Source of the DNA: Lachnospiraceae bacterium
Lineage (GTDB): Bacteria; Bacillota; Clostridia; Lachnospirales; Lachnospiraceae
Assembly: GCA_022510585.1 (NCBI GenBank)
Contig: JAFLTF010000002.1
Span: 22,233-62,607 of the forward strand
Reading direction: 5' to 3'
Length of the DNA: 40,375 bases
Both the position numbers and the translations under genes were made by a program. Under the pieces are notes generated by a model. That model saw nothing but the letters and a program-made list of their open reading frames with translations. It did no database searches and had not been told where the DNA came from. Below are positions 32,503-40,375 of the stretch, one piece after another (position 1 is the stretch's first letter; every line of letters begins with the position of its first letter).

Positions 32503-32703
32503 ATGAAAGATTTTAGTAACAATAGCATGGAAGAACTTGAGGAAATGAGTAAAGCTGCATTTTCTGAATATTACAAATTTGCAATAATCCCTTGTGCTGA
32601 GCAGCCGGAACAATCAGAACTTGACCAGCTTCAAAAAGCAGCGGATAAATATGAGGAAATCCGTGAAGCAATGGAAAAGAGACTGATGCTTGAAAAAATC
32701 TAA
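32503..32703 (+). CDS. Small acidic helical protein, unknown
   Basis: 66 residues, mostly helical and acidic (SMEELEEMSKAAFSEYYKF, then a Gln/Glu-rich stretch ending EKRLMLEKI). I do not recognise it. ATG 32503 has a strong AAAGGAGG 8 bases upstream, so it is probably a real gene despite its size. The next small gene follows after 71 bases, and the two may form a pair in the accessory region. Confidence 0.65.
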   Translation: MKDFSNNSMEELEEMSKAAFSEYYKFAIIPCAEQPEQSELDQLQKAADKYEEIREAMEKRLMLEKI

Positions 32704-32774
32704 TACTTTGTGATGCAACAAAAGCAGGATTTCAGGAATAGAAAAAGAAAGGTGAAACAATAAGGGATAGATAT

Positions 32775-33188
32775 ATGGAGAAAGAGATTTTTGTCAGCAA
32801 ATTGAGTGAACTATCAGGTGAAGCTAAGTGTGCACCTGTGTGGGTTGAATGGGCAGAGGAATGCGTAGCTGCCAGACAATATATTGATTTTAACGAAAAA
32901 CCGGATGATATAGCTGTGGCAGAATGGCTGGATTCTGTGTATGCTACCTTGTATTTTATTCGGAAGCAATATGGTAAGGAAATAGTCTCCAAGATTGTCA
33001 GGTTATCTGCCGTGAAACTTTGTCTGTATCCATTTGAGATGGTATCGGCCGCAAAAGAGCTGCAGAATGGAGGGAATGAACAAAGGATTCTCAGGCTAAT
33101 GGAAGAAGGGTATTTGGTAAGCAGTGAGAAACTGCCAACAATAGAAGATGTTGAAGAAGATCTAAAGAAAATTAAGAATGATTCATAA
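32775..33188 (+). CDS. Small soluble protein, unknown
   Basis: 137 residues, mostly helical, no membrane segment. It has an aromatic-rich core (WVEWAEECVAARQYIDF, AEWLDSVYATLYFIRKQYG) and an acidic tail. I cannot assign a family. An AAGGGAT site precedes ATG 32775. A very strong terminator follows 15 bases after the stop. Size and location in a defence-rich region would fit an immunity or accessory protein, but nothing in the sequence shows it. Confidence 0.65.
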   Translation: MEKEIFVSKLSELSGEAKCAPVWVEWAEECVAARQYIDFNEKPDDIAVAEWLDSVYATLYFIRKQYGKEIVSKIVRLSAVKLCLYPFEMVSAAKELQNGGNEQRILRLMEEGYLVSSEKLPTIEDVEEDLKKIKNDS

Positions 33189-33202
33189 TTATCTTGACAT
33201 AG

Positions 33203-33244
33203 GGCGTTCTGCACTTCATATGAAAGTGCAGAACGCCTTTTTTT
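33203..33244 (+). terminator. Strong terminator, 14-bp stem
   Basis: GGCGTTCTGCACTT (33203-33216) pairs perfectly with AAGTGCAGAACGCC (33224-33237), followed by seven T. Confidence 0.9.
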
Positions 33245-33245
33245 C

Positions 33246-33551
33246 GCGAGCAAGAGTCAAGCGCTGACACTAGCGTATGCATTTGGCAACTGCCGTGATA
33301 ATACTGACATTTTTTAGCCCCAGCGGGGGAACTATATGAAGTTTAATATCTCTTGAGATTGATATTTCAGAGAAAATCAAGCTTCATCAATGGGAAAAGA
33401 TTCCTTGGTGCTGGGAGGTGGAACGTACCCTCTTTTAGCTTAACCACCGCGGCATCTCAGAAAAAATTATGAAATTTCTGTCTCTTCTGCAGACACTATG
33501 GTCATTATATCCTATTCCATACCTTGCTCAAACGCTGATGAATACAGGTTC
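33246..33551. other. Non-coding stretch with inverted repeats, 3' side of the LamG gene
   Basis: No gene is supported. It contains nested pairing: ATGAAG (33336) with CTTCAT (33382), and AATATC with GATATT inside. It also has a CCCC-AGC-GGGG hairpin near 33318 and one copy of a 13-base repeat (33339-33351) that recurs at 38719. The end of this stretch may serve as the terminator region of the minus-strand gene that ends at 33552; no clear T-run hairpin was found for it. Confidence 0.4.
33339..33351 (+). repeat. 13-base direct repeat, left copy
   Basis: AAGTTTAATATCT, identical to 38719-38731. The two copies bracket the minus-strand gene pair 33552-38548. Confidence 0.4.
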
Positions 33552-36500
33552 TTAGAATTGCACAGCCAATTCCTGTGCGGCAGCCAGGGCAATCTCTCTT
33601 GTTTCCGCCGTGACAACAAAGACATGTCTTGCCCGCATGAAAATGATACAGCAGTCTCCGATGATAAAGCAGCGGTCACCTACCCGGAACCCGTCCTCCT
33701 CTCCGGAACGGATGTCTGGATTTGCTGTGTAGGCGATTTCTGCAGCCATGCGCGCCGCAGCTTCCGACACGGAGCTGCAGTGCCAATGCTCCACGCGGCA
33801 ATGTTCCCCACGCCACTGCTGTTCCGCCTGCTCATAGCCCGATACCTTCTCTACCCACTCCACATGGCTACTGCCGGTCAGGCTCCAGGACTGATTTTCA
33901 TTGATGGAGAACTGTGTGTCATCCTCTTTGACAGAGTCCAAAGAGAACGTTTTCAATGCCCAAAGGATTCTCGAATCCGTATTAGCGTATCTGAGCTGAT
34001 CTGCAGAAACATCGGAACTGAAGGTATGCACTCTGTATACACACGGCTGAAGCTCCGGCAAACCGAAGGGAGCAAAGTTACATCTCCATCCGTTGGCGAC
34101 GAGCCTTTCCCGATAAACTTCCTTGGTATAGGGTTTATCGATAGGGACATCCACTTGATCGGAACTGGTGGCGCAGGCTTGTAATCCGGTAGGCAGAACA
34201 ACTTTTTTCTCAGCACCGGAAATTGCATCTCCCGGATATTTACCACCATCTACGGCCAGACACGCATCGTATATAGGAGACATGGATGACGGCTTTCCGC
34301 TTGAGTCCACATTTACCTGATGATAGTTGAAGCCGCCTGTTTTGGTTTTAGCATTATAGAAAGGATACGCCCAGTCGCCTGTGCCGATCGCCTTTATTTT
34401 GTTGCATGAGAAACCTCTTCCCAATAGCCCACCGTCAAAAATTGCCATAGGCAGATCCTGCCCGACCGCGGCGCAGGCGACGGAGATAATATTGGCACAG
34501 TCTGTACAGTTGAGTTTTTGTCCGGTCTTTGTGCAATGTGAGACAAATTTATTCAGTTTAAAAGCGCCAAGGTAAGGATCCGAATACATGCAGCGACCGG
34601 CTAAGGCATCATATTGGAAGCCGCTTTTATATAGTCTATCGACAGCATACTTTCTGAAATCCTGGCCGGTGTTATCCGTGGCGAAGAAATCCAAAAACTC
34701 AGTGCGAATATAGCTGGGCTCGTTGGTGCTGTAAGGTTTTCCGTCATTTATTGACCACGGCTTTAATGGTTTGTTAGCTAAAGTGTAGATAATACAATCG
34801 CAGTTGGTGAGGAACTCACCGTTTGCCCTCAGTTGCCAGATATTTGTCTGCTTGTGCAGCCCGTCTCTGGGTAATTTTGAGACATCATAACTTATCGAGA
34901 CCGTTACCGATCCTCCGGGTGCAACCGTAAAGGGGATATGAGTACCTCCTGTAGCAAGCAGTTTTCCGGAATTTGAGATGTCAGATACATCCAATGTTCC
35001 TTTGAACGAGGTGGTCTCAGAGCTACTGTAGGACAGAGTGATATCCACCGTGGGATTTTTTAGTTGTGAAGGAACCAACACGCAGGTCGTTTCTAATTTT
35101 TCCTCGTTTTCTTTTGGCATATCCGTCATACTTTCGGGTTTATCTTCACCCCCCTTGTGGTAGTGAAGTCCTCCGGCCGTGGGATCGCCGTTATGGTTCC
35201 AACAGATTCCGGTCACTTTTAATTTACTGTCCTTCCGCTTGGGACGTTTCGAATTGTAGGAAAGAAGGGTTACCTCAATAATCGCACTCCCTACTGCCAC
35301 TGTGATAGCTGCAATGAGCCCTGCGTGGCTTTGCAGCCAGTGTGCAATACAACCCAGAGAGAACGTGGTGACTCTACTTGCTATGCCTCGAAGGACTCCG
35401 GGAAGTCCATGCCCATTAGCATTAGCTGTAAATGTCTCCTCCATCTCTAAAGGCTCTAGCTCATCGGGGTTGAAGTCAGAGGACGATTCTTCGCTCTCAC
35501 TAATGATTTCATCATATAATTTTTTTGTTATAAATGGTTGCTTTTTAATCGGGCTGATGTCCTGATCTAAGGAAATCTCTGTATCGGGGAAACCCAATAA
35601 ATTCGAGTACAACCCTTGGGCCAAAGCGGCGAACAGCTCCAGAGTCCAGCGGTCCTCATCGTCGAGCTTACTCCATTCTGGCGATTCCTTGTCGGGAAGC
35701 CTTGTTGAAACTCCTGTCTCAGTATCCAGTGGTGTGGTGTCCGCAGCCATGCAAAACTGCACGGAACCAACTCGAACGATTGGTTGGACGCTGACAAGCT
35801 CGGGTTCCTCTTCCCAGTCCAGAGGGAGAAGCGATGCCAGATTTTCCTCATAGAGATAGGGAGGGTCATCCGCATATTCAGCAATCTCCTCCAGTGGCAG
35901 TGCGCGGCTAAACTCCGCCGTATAGGCCATATACCCATGAAAGCCTTGATTGGGATGACGGCCCTCCTTATATACAGCGCCCACAACGATTTCCGTACGG
36001 GTCGCCGATAGGGTAAAGTCTGCCTGAGCGTCTTCCTTGCCATCCAGATACAGACATGCTTTTCCTTTGGAGAACACTACGGCCACATCCTGCCAAAGAG
36101 AGGGCAGGAGTTTTTTATCGGAGACCAGTCGGTGGTTGCTGTCCGTCACACACAGTTGGAAGGAGGCGTCCTGTTGGGGGATAAGTTCCAGAGCGTACAG
36201 CTCCTTTTGACCGTCGAGGGCTGTATAGATTCGCTGTGTTTCTTGACAGCTCTGGGGCCAGAGCTTTAGGAGCAGTGTTTGGTCACCCTGGAGCGAAGTC
36301 CCCGGTTTGCAGCGATAGAGTCCGGCACCTGTGAAGCTTGCGCAGGCGGTAAACATTCCACAGCCAGCACCCTCGCCGCAGGCCCAAATCGGCAGATGGT
36401 TGGGACTGACGTCCTTATATTGTGCGGTCTGGCAGTCGGACTGAAATACACAGGCCTGATCCGGCTCAGGTTGTTCCACATTGCACACTAAAATCTCTCT

Positions 36501-36950
36501 GTCGGTCATGGCTTTGGAGCTGACCCGGATCAAAGAGAAGCCGCCGGCAAAGTCCTTGCCGATGGTAAAGTCTCCGGTACAAGCAGCTGTGGGCGTAACC
36601 TTGGTTTCGGCTATCGGCAGACCGTTCAGGAACATGGTAAGGGTTCCATTGTCGTGCCGGACGGCTATGTACACATAGCTGTTGGAAGTCAGCTTCCAGC
36701 TCGCCGTTGCTGCCAGCGTACCGAAGCCTGGCATAGAAAAGACCGGTAGACCGTCCACAAGCTTCAGAGAAAATCCCCCATCCTGCGCGTAGAGCATGCC
36801 ATCAATGTCGTTGGACAGAACGACATAAACCTGCAAGGTAAAAGCTGCTCCTGTTCCGATGGATAGATTCGGAATATTTCGGTGGGCCAACCAGCCCACG
36901 GAGGTAGTTTTGAGTGTGTGAATACTGTTGCGATTTTTATTAACAGCCAT
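33552..36950 (-). CDS. Large protein with LamG-like domains and a transglutaminase-like (Cys-His-Asp) domain
   Basis: 1132 residues, no N-terminal signal peptide. Two LamG/concanavalin-like jelly-roll regions lie at about 1-160 and 165-360 (YIAVRHDNGTLTMFLNGLPI; WQDVAVVFSKGKACLYLDGK). After an acidic linker comes a hydrophobic helix at about 543-565 (LIAAITVAVGSAIIEVTLL), an Ig-like beta region (about 620-725), then a transglutaminase-like core. In that core Cys818 is in NCTDCANII, His877 in GGFNYHQVNVD and Asp895 in SPIYDACLAVDGG, a normal Cys-His-Asp triad. The tail (about 1020-1132) is unrecognised. It lies 14 bases after the HINT-domain gene with AGGAGG before its ATG, so they form one operon. 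Function unknown; a large effector or surface-acting enzyme is possible. Confidence 0.75.
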   Translation of the reverse strand: MAVNKNRNSIHTLKTTSVGWLAHRNIPNLSIGTGAAFTLQVYVVLSNDIDGMLYAQDGGFSLKLVDGLPVFSMPGFGTLAATASWKLTSNSYVYIAVRHDNGTLTMFLNGLPIAETKVTPTAACTGDFTIGKDFAGGFSLIRVSSKAMTDREILVCNVEQPEPDQACVFQSDCQTAQYKDVSPNHLPIWACGEGAGCGMFTACASFTGAGLYRCKPGTSLQGDQTLLLKLWPQSCQETQRIYTALDGQKELYALELIPQQDASFQLCVTDSNHRLVSDKKLLPSLWQDVAVVFSKGKACLYLDGKEDAQADFTLSATRTEIVVGAVYKEGRHPNQGFHGYMAYTAEFSRALPLEEIAEYADDPPYLYEENLASLLPLDWEEEPELVSVQPIVRVGSVQFCMAADTTPLDTETGVSTRLPDKESPEWSKLDDEDRWTLELFAALAQGLYSNLLGFPDTEISLDQDISPIKKQPFITKKLYDEIISESEESSSDFNPDELEPLEMEETFTANANGHGLPGVLRGIASRVTTFSLGCIAHWLQSHAGLIAAITVAVGSAIIEVTLLSYNSKRPKRKDSKLKVTGICWNHNGDPTAGGLHYHKGGEDKPESMTDMPKENEEKLETTCVLVPSQLKNPTVDITLSYSSSETTSFKGTLDVSDISNSGKLLATGGTHIPFTVAPGGSVTVSISYDVSKLPRDGLHKQTNIWQLRANGEFLTNCDCIIYTLANKPLKPWSINDGKPYSTNEPSYIRTEFLDFFATDNTGQDFRKYAVDRLYKSGFQYDALAGRCMYSDPYLGAFKLNKFVSHCTKTGQKLNCTDCANIISVACAAVGQDLPMAIFDGGLLGRGFSCNKIKAIGTGDWAYPFYNAKTKTGGFNYHQVNVDSSGKPSSMSPIYDACLAVDGGKYPGDAISGAEKKVVLPTGLQACATSSDQVDVPIDKPYTKEVYRERLVANGWRCNFAPFGLPELQPCVYRVHTFSSDVSADQLRYANTDSRILWALKTFSLDSVKEDDTQFSINENQSWSLTGSSHVEWVEKVSGYEQAEQQWRGEHCRVEHWHCSSVSEAAARMAAEIAYTANPDIRSGEEDGFRVGDRCFIIGDCCIIFMRARHVFVVTAETREIALAAAQELAVQF

Positions 36951-36964
36951 GTAGTTCCTCCTTT

Positions 36965-38548
36965 TTAAAGCAGACCCTGTTCAAAATCGTATGTTAGCTG
37001 TCTGCACTCTTCCAGAAGCTCCGGGGAGCCCTCGATGGCGAGCAGGTTATTGTTGTACAGATCCGCAAGATCACCCATAATCTGGTTGGTGCCAGAGACG
37101 ATCCCATTGGCAAAAAAGCTGTCGCCGGTGTCCAGTTCCAGATTGTAGACCTTATCGTGGTAATCCGTGGGATAGCAGTACAAAACCGGCGAGAGACCGT
37201 CTTTGGTCTGGAGCTGAGACTGGGAATTGAGGTCGATGGTGGCGGTGAAGCCGTCGCCGTTTCCAAAGGGATGGTTGCGGGAGGCCTGCACTGTCATGCC
37301 GTTCTCGAGCTTCATGATATAGATATTTTCCTCTGTTCCGGTAATCACTTGAGTCACACAGGCACTGCCACCATCAGGACGCAATACCCGATCGTTTACC
37401 TTGATTTTTTCAATCGGACATGTGGAGCCGTCTTCCATAGTGATTTGTGTACCTTTGGCGAGGCAGCCCCAATATAGGTGGATCTTAGAAATTTTCTGTA
37501 CATGAGGTTGAGAGAGAACAAGATCGGTACCCTTGCTGGTAATAAGAAGCGTATAAATGTTTTTATCCTCCTTGCACCGGAATGAGATGCCGATTTCCAG
37601 ATCATGCGTGCGGTTGCTGTAGCGGACACAGTCCGGAATCTCGTTTTGCCAGGACTGATCAAATTTCCAACCTATGCTTGATCCGTCATTTTCAGGAAAG
37701 ACGACAACGCCCGGCGTTCCCTTTTCCCCAAATTTAAGGGAGCCTAAATAGAGGATATCCCCAAACCCAACGCAGGACAGCACTGCACCTGCGCTGACGA
37801 TAGAGTCAACATGGTAGTTGTCGGCCAGTTTGGCAGACCCTTCTATATCCAGAAAAACCATTTCATTCCCTGTTTTTTTGTTCCGTGACGCGGGGTAACA
37901 GTAGTCCTTATCGGACGCGTCACGGGAATAGGCAACGGTGATTGCTGCGGATGCAGCGGAACGTATGTGCCGGGGATGAGTAATGGTTACATCTTGTATG
38001 GCGTTTTTACTGCTGGAAGTTGACTCTGCCTTCGCAACCATAGAGCGGAGCGTCTTGGCGCTTTGGGGCTGCCAGGTGGCCTGCAGATAGGCATGATAAA
38101 CTTTTCCATCCGGCAGGGGCGGTAGAGGAACGGATTGCGTCTCAATTTCGCCGGCATGACAAGCACAGAGGAAAACAGCGTTGTGCGCCACCAGTTCATC
38201 TTCCGCGTAGACGTCCATCGTCATGTATAGCCGCTCTGCCGGCTCGGTGACTGTCATGGTTCCCATCGCGTAGGCGGTGCCTGATGCAAGGTCGTAGCCC
38301 ATATCAAGCACAACAGCTTTATTGCAGAAACCAGTGTTGGAGGCGGTAGGCGCTTTGGAAGTCTGCCGCGTCAGTGTAAGTATACGGGCGAGGTTTGGGT
38401 AATGTGCGGTCAGATGCTCCTCCCCGCCGAACTGGGAGACCACACATTGGAAGTTGGCTGGTTCAGCCAGATTGAGTTCCATAGAGGCGAAAGTGCCTGT
38501 GGGGATTTTCTCCGAGATATTCCGAAGAAGTTGCGCATGTGTGTTCAT
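36965..38548 (-). CDS. HINT (hedgehog/intein-type) domain protein
   Basis: 527 residues, no signal peptide or membrane segment. Residues 1 to about 360 are beta-rich and unrecognised. Residues about 362-488 are a HINT domain. It starts at Cys362 (GCLAKGTQITMEDGS, then IEKIKVNDRVL), has the block B-like SRNHPFGNGDGF, and ends VYNLELDTGDSFFANGIVSGTN. HINT domains self-cleave by N-S acyl shift and are often used to release toxin or effector parts. The short tail (about 490-527) is helical. The final HN of inteins is replaced by GTN, which may alter splicing to N-terminal cleavage only. AAAGGAG precedes ATG 38548. It is the first gene of the pair with the LamG protein. Confidence 0.8.
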   Translation of the reverse strand: MNTHAQLLRNISEKIPTGTFASMELNLAEPANFQCVVSQFGGEEHLTAHYPNLARILTLTRQTSKAPTASNTGFCNKAVVLDMGYDLASGTAYAMGTMTVTEPAERLYMTMDVYAEDELVAHNAVFLCACHAGEIETQSVPLPPLPDGKVYHAYLQATWQPQSAKTLRSMVAKAESTSSSKNAIQDVTITHPRHIRSAASAAITVAYSRDASDKDYCYPASRNKKTGNEMVFLDIEGSAKLADNYHVDSIVSAGAVLSCVGFGDILYLGSLKFGEKGTPGVVVFPENDGSSIGWKFDQSWQNEIPDCVRYSNRTHDLEIGISFRCKEDKNIYTLLITSKGTDLVLSQPHVQKISKIHLYWGCLAKGTQITMEDGSTCPIEKIKVNDRVLRPDGGSACVTQVITGTEENIYIMKLENGMTVQASRNHPFGNGDGFTATIDLNSQSQLQTKDGLSPVLYCYPTDYHDKVYNLELDTGDSFFANGIVSGTNQIMGDLADLYNNNLLAIEGSPELLEECRQLTYDFEQGLL

Positions 38549-38718
38549 TATTTTTCTCCTTTCACATTCTGGTCAGGGATATGCTGCCTTTCCCTGGTCT
38601 TTTGTTATTCTATTAAAGTTTACTACATACGGAAAATCCAAAAGTAAGGATATTAGGTCTATCCCGTATTTATCTAATTACTCAAACTTCGCACACAGAT
38701 TTTAGCTATGCACATCGA

Positions 38719-38731
38719 AAGTTTAATATCT
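38719..38731 (+). repeat. 13-base direct repeat, right copy
   Basis: AAGTTTAATATCT, identical to 33339-33351, in the same orientation. Confidence 0.4.
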
Positions 38732-38764
38732 GGCAGTGATTCAGACCTCAATGTACTTTTTCGT

Positions 38765-39119
38765 TCAGGAGGTTTTCTGCATTGTCTGTATTTCAGATGG
38801 TATATCACTGAAGAGGATATCAACCAGTCCCGAAACCTTTTCATCGGATAACTCATGATACAGCCCATTTTCATAAAACGATATGTGGTATCTTTAAAAA
38901 ACTGGAAGATTCCTGCCAAGTATCAGACTCATATACATTGACCTGTTTGAAAATGCCGATAGGAAGAGATATTAGAAAATGGATGTGATCGGGAATTTCT
39001 TTTTCTTGTATGCATTGGCAGCTTTTAGGGCCGATGTCATATAAAATCTCTTGAAAAAAGATAGTTTTTTCTGTAAGTACCTTATCATTTTGGTTGTCTT
39101 TTGTTATATTATGTGTCAT
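38765..39119 (-). pseudogene. Frameshifted small gene of unknown family
   Basis: A good ribosome binding site (GGAGG, 8 bases before) leads into ATG 39119. The frame encodes 82 residues (including EKTIFFQEILYDIG and EIPDHIHFLISLPIG) to a stop at 38871. Near base 38891 a +1 shift restores a smooth continuation (YHISFYENGLYHELSDEKV, then SGLVDILFSDIPSEIQTMQ) ending at 38765. The shift is next to a run of six A/T. The joined product of about 117 residues is not recognised. Confidence 0.5.
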
Positions 39120-39757
39120 AGCATGAGCCTCCGGTTTTTAAGTGTTTCTGAACAACTCAGTTATACCAAACCTGATGGTTTCATCCTATTTTTATGCCAG
39201 ACAATATTGAATTTTCAATGTGCATTTCGATTATTTAAATGCGACGATTAGATATATATATTATACTATATATTTTTTGAAAAACAAGTAATATTAAACG
39301 GCGGAATAGGAACAAAAAAATATTAAAGGTACTCCTTGAATTGGCATCCTTACTTTTTATTATTTTATAGAAAATTCTCAAATCATCAAAAAGGGGTATA
39401 ATGAAAGGCGGTGATCAAAAACATTTTTTTGTGTTATTAATAGGTACCTTTAATTGATTTTATTTGTAGTTCGGAGTATAATAAATGCCTGAAATGTAAC
39501 ATTTTATATCTAAAGATAATAGATCCTGAAATATTTATCAATCAGTTAGCTCTCAAATAAGTGAGATATATAAAAGAAGTATTCAAATCTTAAGTAATGA
39601 AGAAAGGCTTCCTATTGTCATTAAAATAAGATATATATAGGCAATATAAATTTGCGTTATTATATCCAAAAATAAACGATAAAATATAAAAATAAAATTT
39701 GTTTTTATATTTTATTATAAATTTTTGTGGAAAAGTTTAAAAGGATGGTATGTAATA
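39120..39757. other. AT-rich non-coding stretch
   Basis: No supported gene. It is strongly AT-rich, with short A and T runs. It contains one 11-base perfect inverted repeat (39322-39332 with 39444-39454). A TATAAT occurs at 39397 without a good -35. It separates the HINT/LamG locus and a broken gene from the truncated methyltransferase. Confidence 0.5.
39322..39454. repeat. 133-base element bounded by an 11-base inverted repeat
   Basis: ATTAAAGGTAC (39322-39332) is the exact reverse complement of GTACCTTTAAT (39444-39454). It could be a small MITE-like relic; no target-site duplication is evident. Confidence 0.25.
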
Positions 39758-40087
39758 GTGGAATATGTATCAACAAAAGAAATTGCGAGCAAATGGGGAG
39801 TTACAAGTGCTCGTGTATGTGCAATGTGTGCTGCTGGTATAATTCCAGGTGCGTATAAAAAAGGAAAACAATGGGAAGTGCCAAATGATGTAGAGCGTCC
39901 AATAGATAAAAGGATTAGAACTGATAAAAATAATAAGTTCAAATTCACGTTTGTAGATTTATTTGCCGGAATAGGTGGATTCCATCAAGCAATGCGCTAC
40001 TTGGGCGGAAAGTGTATCATGGCTTCGGAGATTAATTTAGCATGTTTAGAAAATTATAAGTTAAATTATAAGACAATTAATATATGA
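39758..40087 (+). pseudogene. 5' fragment of a DNA cytosine-5 methyltransferase with N-terminal helix-turn-helix
   Basis: 109 residues. The first 55 form a small DNA-binding helix-turn-helix of the MerR-like/excisionase kind (STKEIASKWGVTSARVCAMC, then IPGAYKKGKQWEVP). Motif I of cytosine-5 methyltransferases follows (FTFVDLFAGIGGFHQAMRYLGG), then the start of motif II (ASEIN). The frame stops at 40085-40087, long before the catalytic PC motif, and no continuation is visible in other frames. Full enzymes are 300-450 residues, so this is a truncated relic. The start is taken as GTG 39758 with AAGGATG upstream. TTG 39725 is an alternative. Confidence 0.75.
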
Positions 40088-40345
40088 ATTTTAGATTATA
40101 TAAACATTAATTAAATCCTAGTAAGCAGTGGTAAACACATCATTGGTAAGCATCATTAAAAAATCATATATATTAAAAGTTTTTCTCTGGAAATAATGAA
40201 AAGGATTAACTTATTGTTATGGGATTGTTCTTTGTAGTTGTGTGTAGGAGTGCCACAGAGTATCGGATAAAAATCAGAGTCTAAAATAGTGCCGGTAAAT
40301 GTACTATTTGTATTATTAATACAGATATTTTCCCCAACAACCCAC
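40088..40345. other. AT-rich stretch after the truncated methyltransferase
   Basis: No gene is supported. An open minus-strand frame of 63 codons exists here but has no ribosome binding site and no recognised motif. Confidence 0.4.
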
Positions 40346-40372
40346 AAACCTTGACATCACATGTCAAGGTTT
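40346..40372. terminator. Perfect 12-bp hairpin, probable bidirectional terminator
   Basis: AAACCTTGACAT (40346-40357) and ATGTCAAGGTTT (40361-40372) pair fully around a CAC loop. The A and T flanks suit both directions. Confidence 0.6.
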
Positions 40373-40375
40373 TAT

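Noticed and set aside
33498-34184. 228-codon plus-strand frame opposite the LamG gene
   Set aside because: It overlaps the coding part of a well supported minus-strand gene and has no motif of its own.
38871-39119. IS200-type transposase fragment (HIHFLISLP resembles the DHVHLL motif)
   Set aside because: The match is only a few residues and the rest does not follow the transposase pattern.
40156-40347. 63-codon minus-strand frame near the right edge
   Set aside because: Start without ribosome binding site, just inside a terminator hairpin, with no family recognised.

Overview
The window looks like a chromosomal segment of a Gram-positive, spore-forming Clostridia bacterium, most likely a Lachnospiraceae member. 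Evidence: the sporulation sigma factor SigG and a YlmC/YmxH-type sporulation protein, nrdR, DUF5688 and DUF3237 proteins, GGAGG ribosome binding sites, and an AT-leaning genome. This placement is inferred from gene content; no 16S rRNA is present.

Bases 1-20,635 are mostly ordinary core genome, nearly all on the plus strand. They hold a two-gene FtsX-type ABC exporter (first gene cut by the window edge), sigG on the minus strand, a YlmC-like gene, nrdR, a YqeG-type phosphatase, the shikimate genes aroE-aroK-aroQ, efp, a DUF5688 gene, tRNA-Arg(CCG), a membrane-anchored SH3 protein, a small helical protein, gdhA, a hydrolase fused to a DUF3237-like domain, and an acyltransferase. These are followed by an ECF sigma factor with a self-type promoter leading two unrecognised proteins, then a tandem HD / HD-GYP protein and a ferredoxin-type aldo/keto reductase.

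Bases 20,684-40,375 are accessory. (a) 20,684-23,771: a short type III Mod-like DNA methyltransferase in an overlapping operon with an Xre regulator, an ImmA/IrrE metallopeptidase and a PIN-like protein, with no Res subunit. (b) 24,006-28,485: a regulator split by a frameshift at an A8 tract, then a three-gene operon encoding a CdtB-like nuclease, a large coiled-coil protein with a hydrophobic tongue, and a second coiled-coil protein ending in a bulb-type lectin domain. I read this operon as a candidate multi-subunit toxin, in which two helical pore/translocation subunits would deliver a CdtB-like DNase. It is the most exciting item in the window. (c) 28,550-29,767: an iron alcohol dehydrogenase. 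(d) 30,110-31,615: a KwaB-like (DUF4868) protein plus a small membrane protein, a candidate Kiwa-like anti-phage pair. (e) 31,684-31,974: a self-contained noncoding transcription unit with two hairpins that share one loop and have compensatory stem changes, a candidate new structured RNA. (f) 31,988-33,188: an Rpn-type nuclease remnant and two small unknown genes. (g) 33,552-38,548: a minus-strand pair encoding a HINT-domain protein and a 1132-residue protein with LamG-like and transglutaminase-like parts. A 13-base direct repeat lies on each side of it. (h) 38,765-40,375: decayed genes, including a truncated DNA cytosine methyltransferase.

The right half reads as an island of defence and toxin genes with signs of decay (frameshifts, truncated ends), placed next to a stable housekeeping block.
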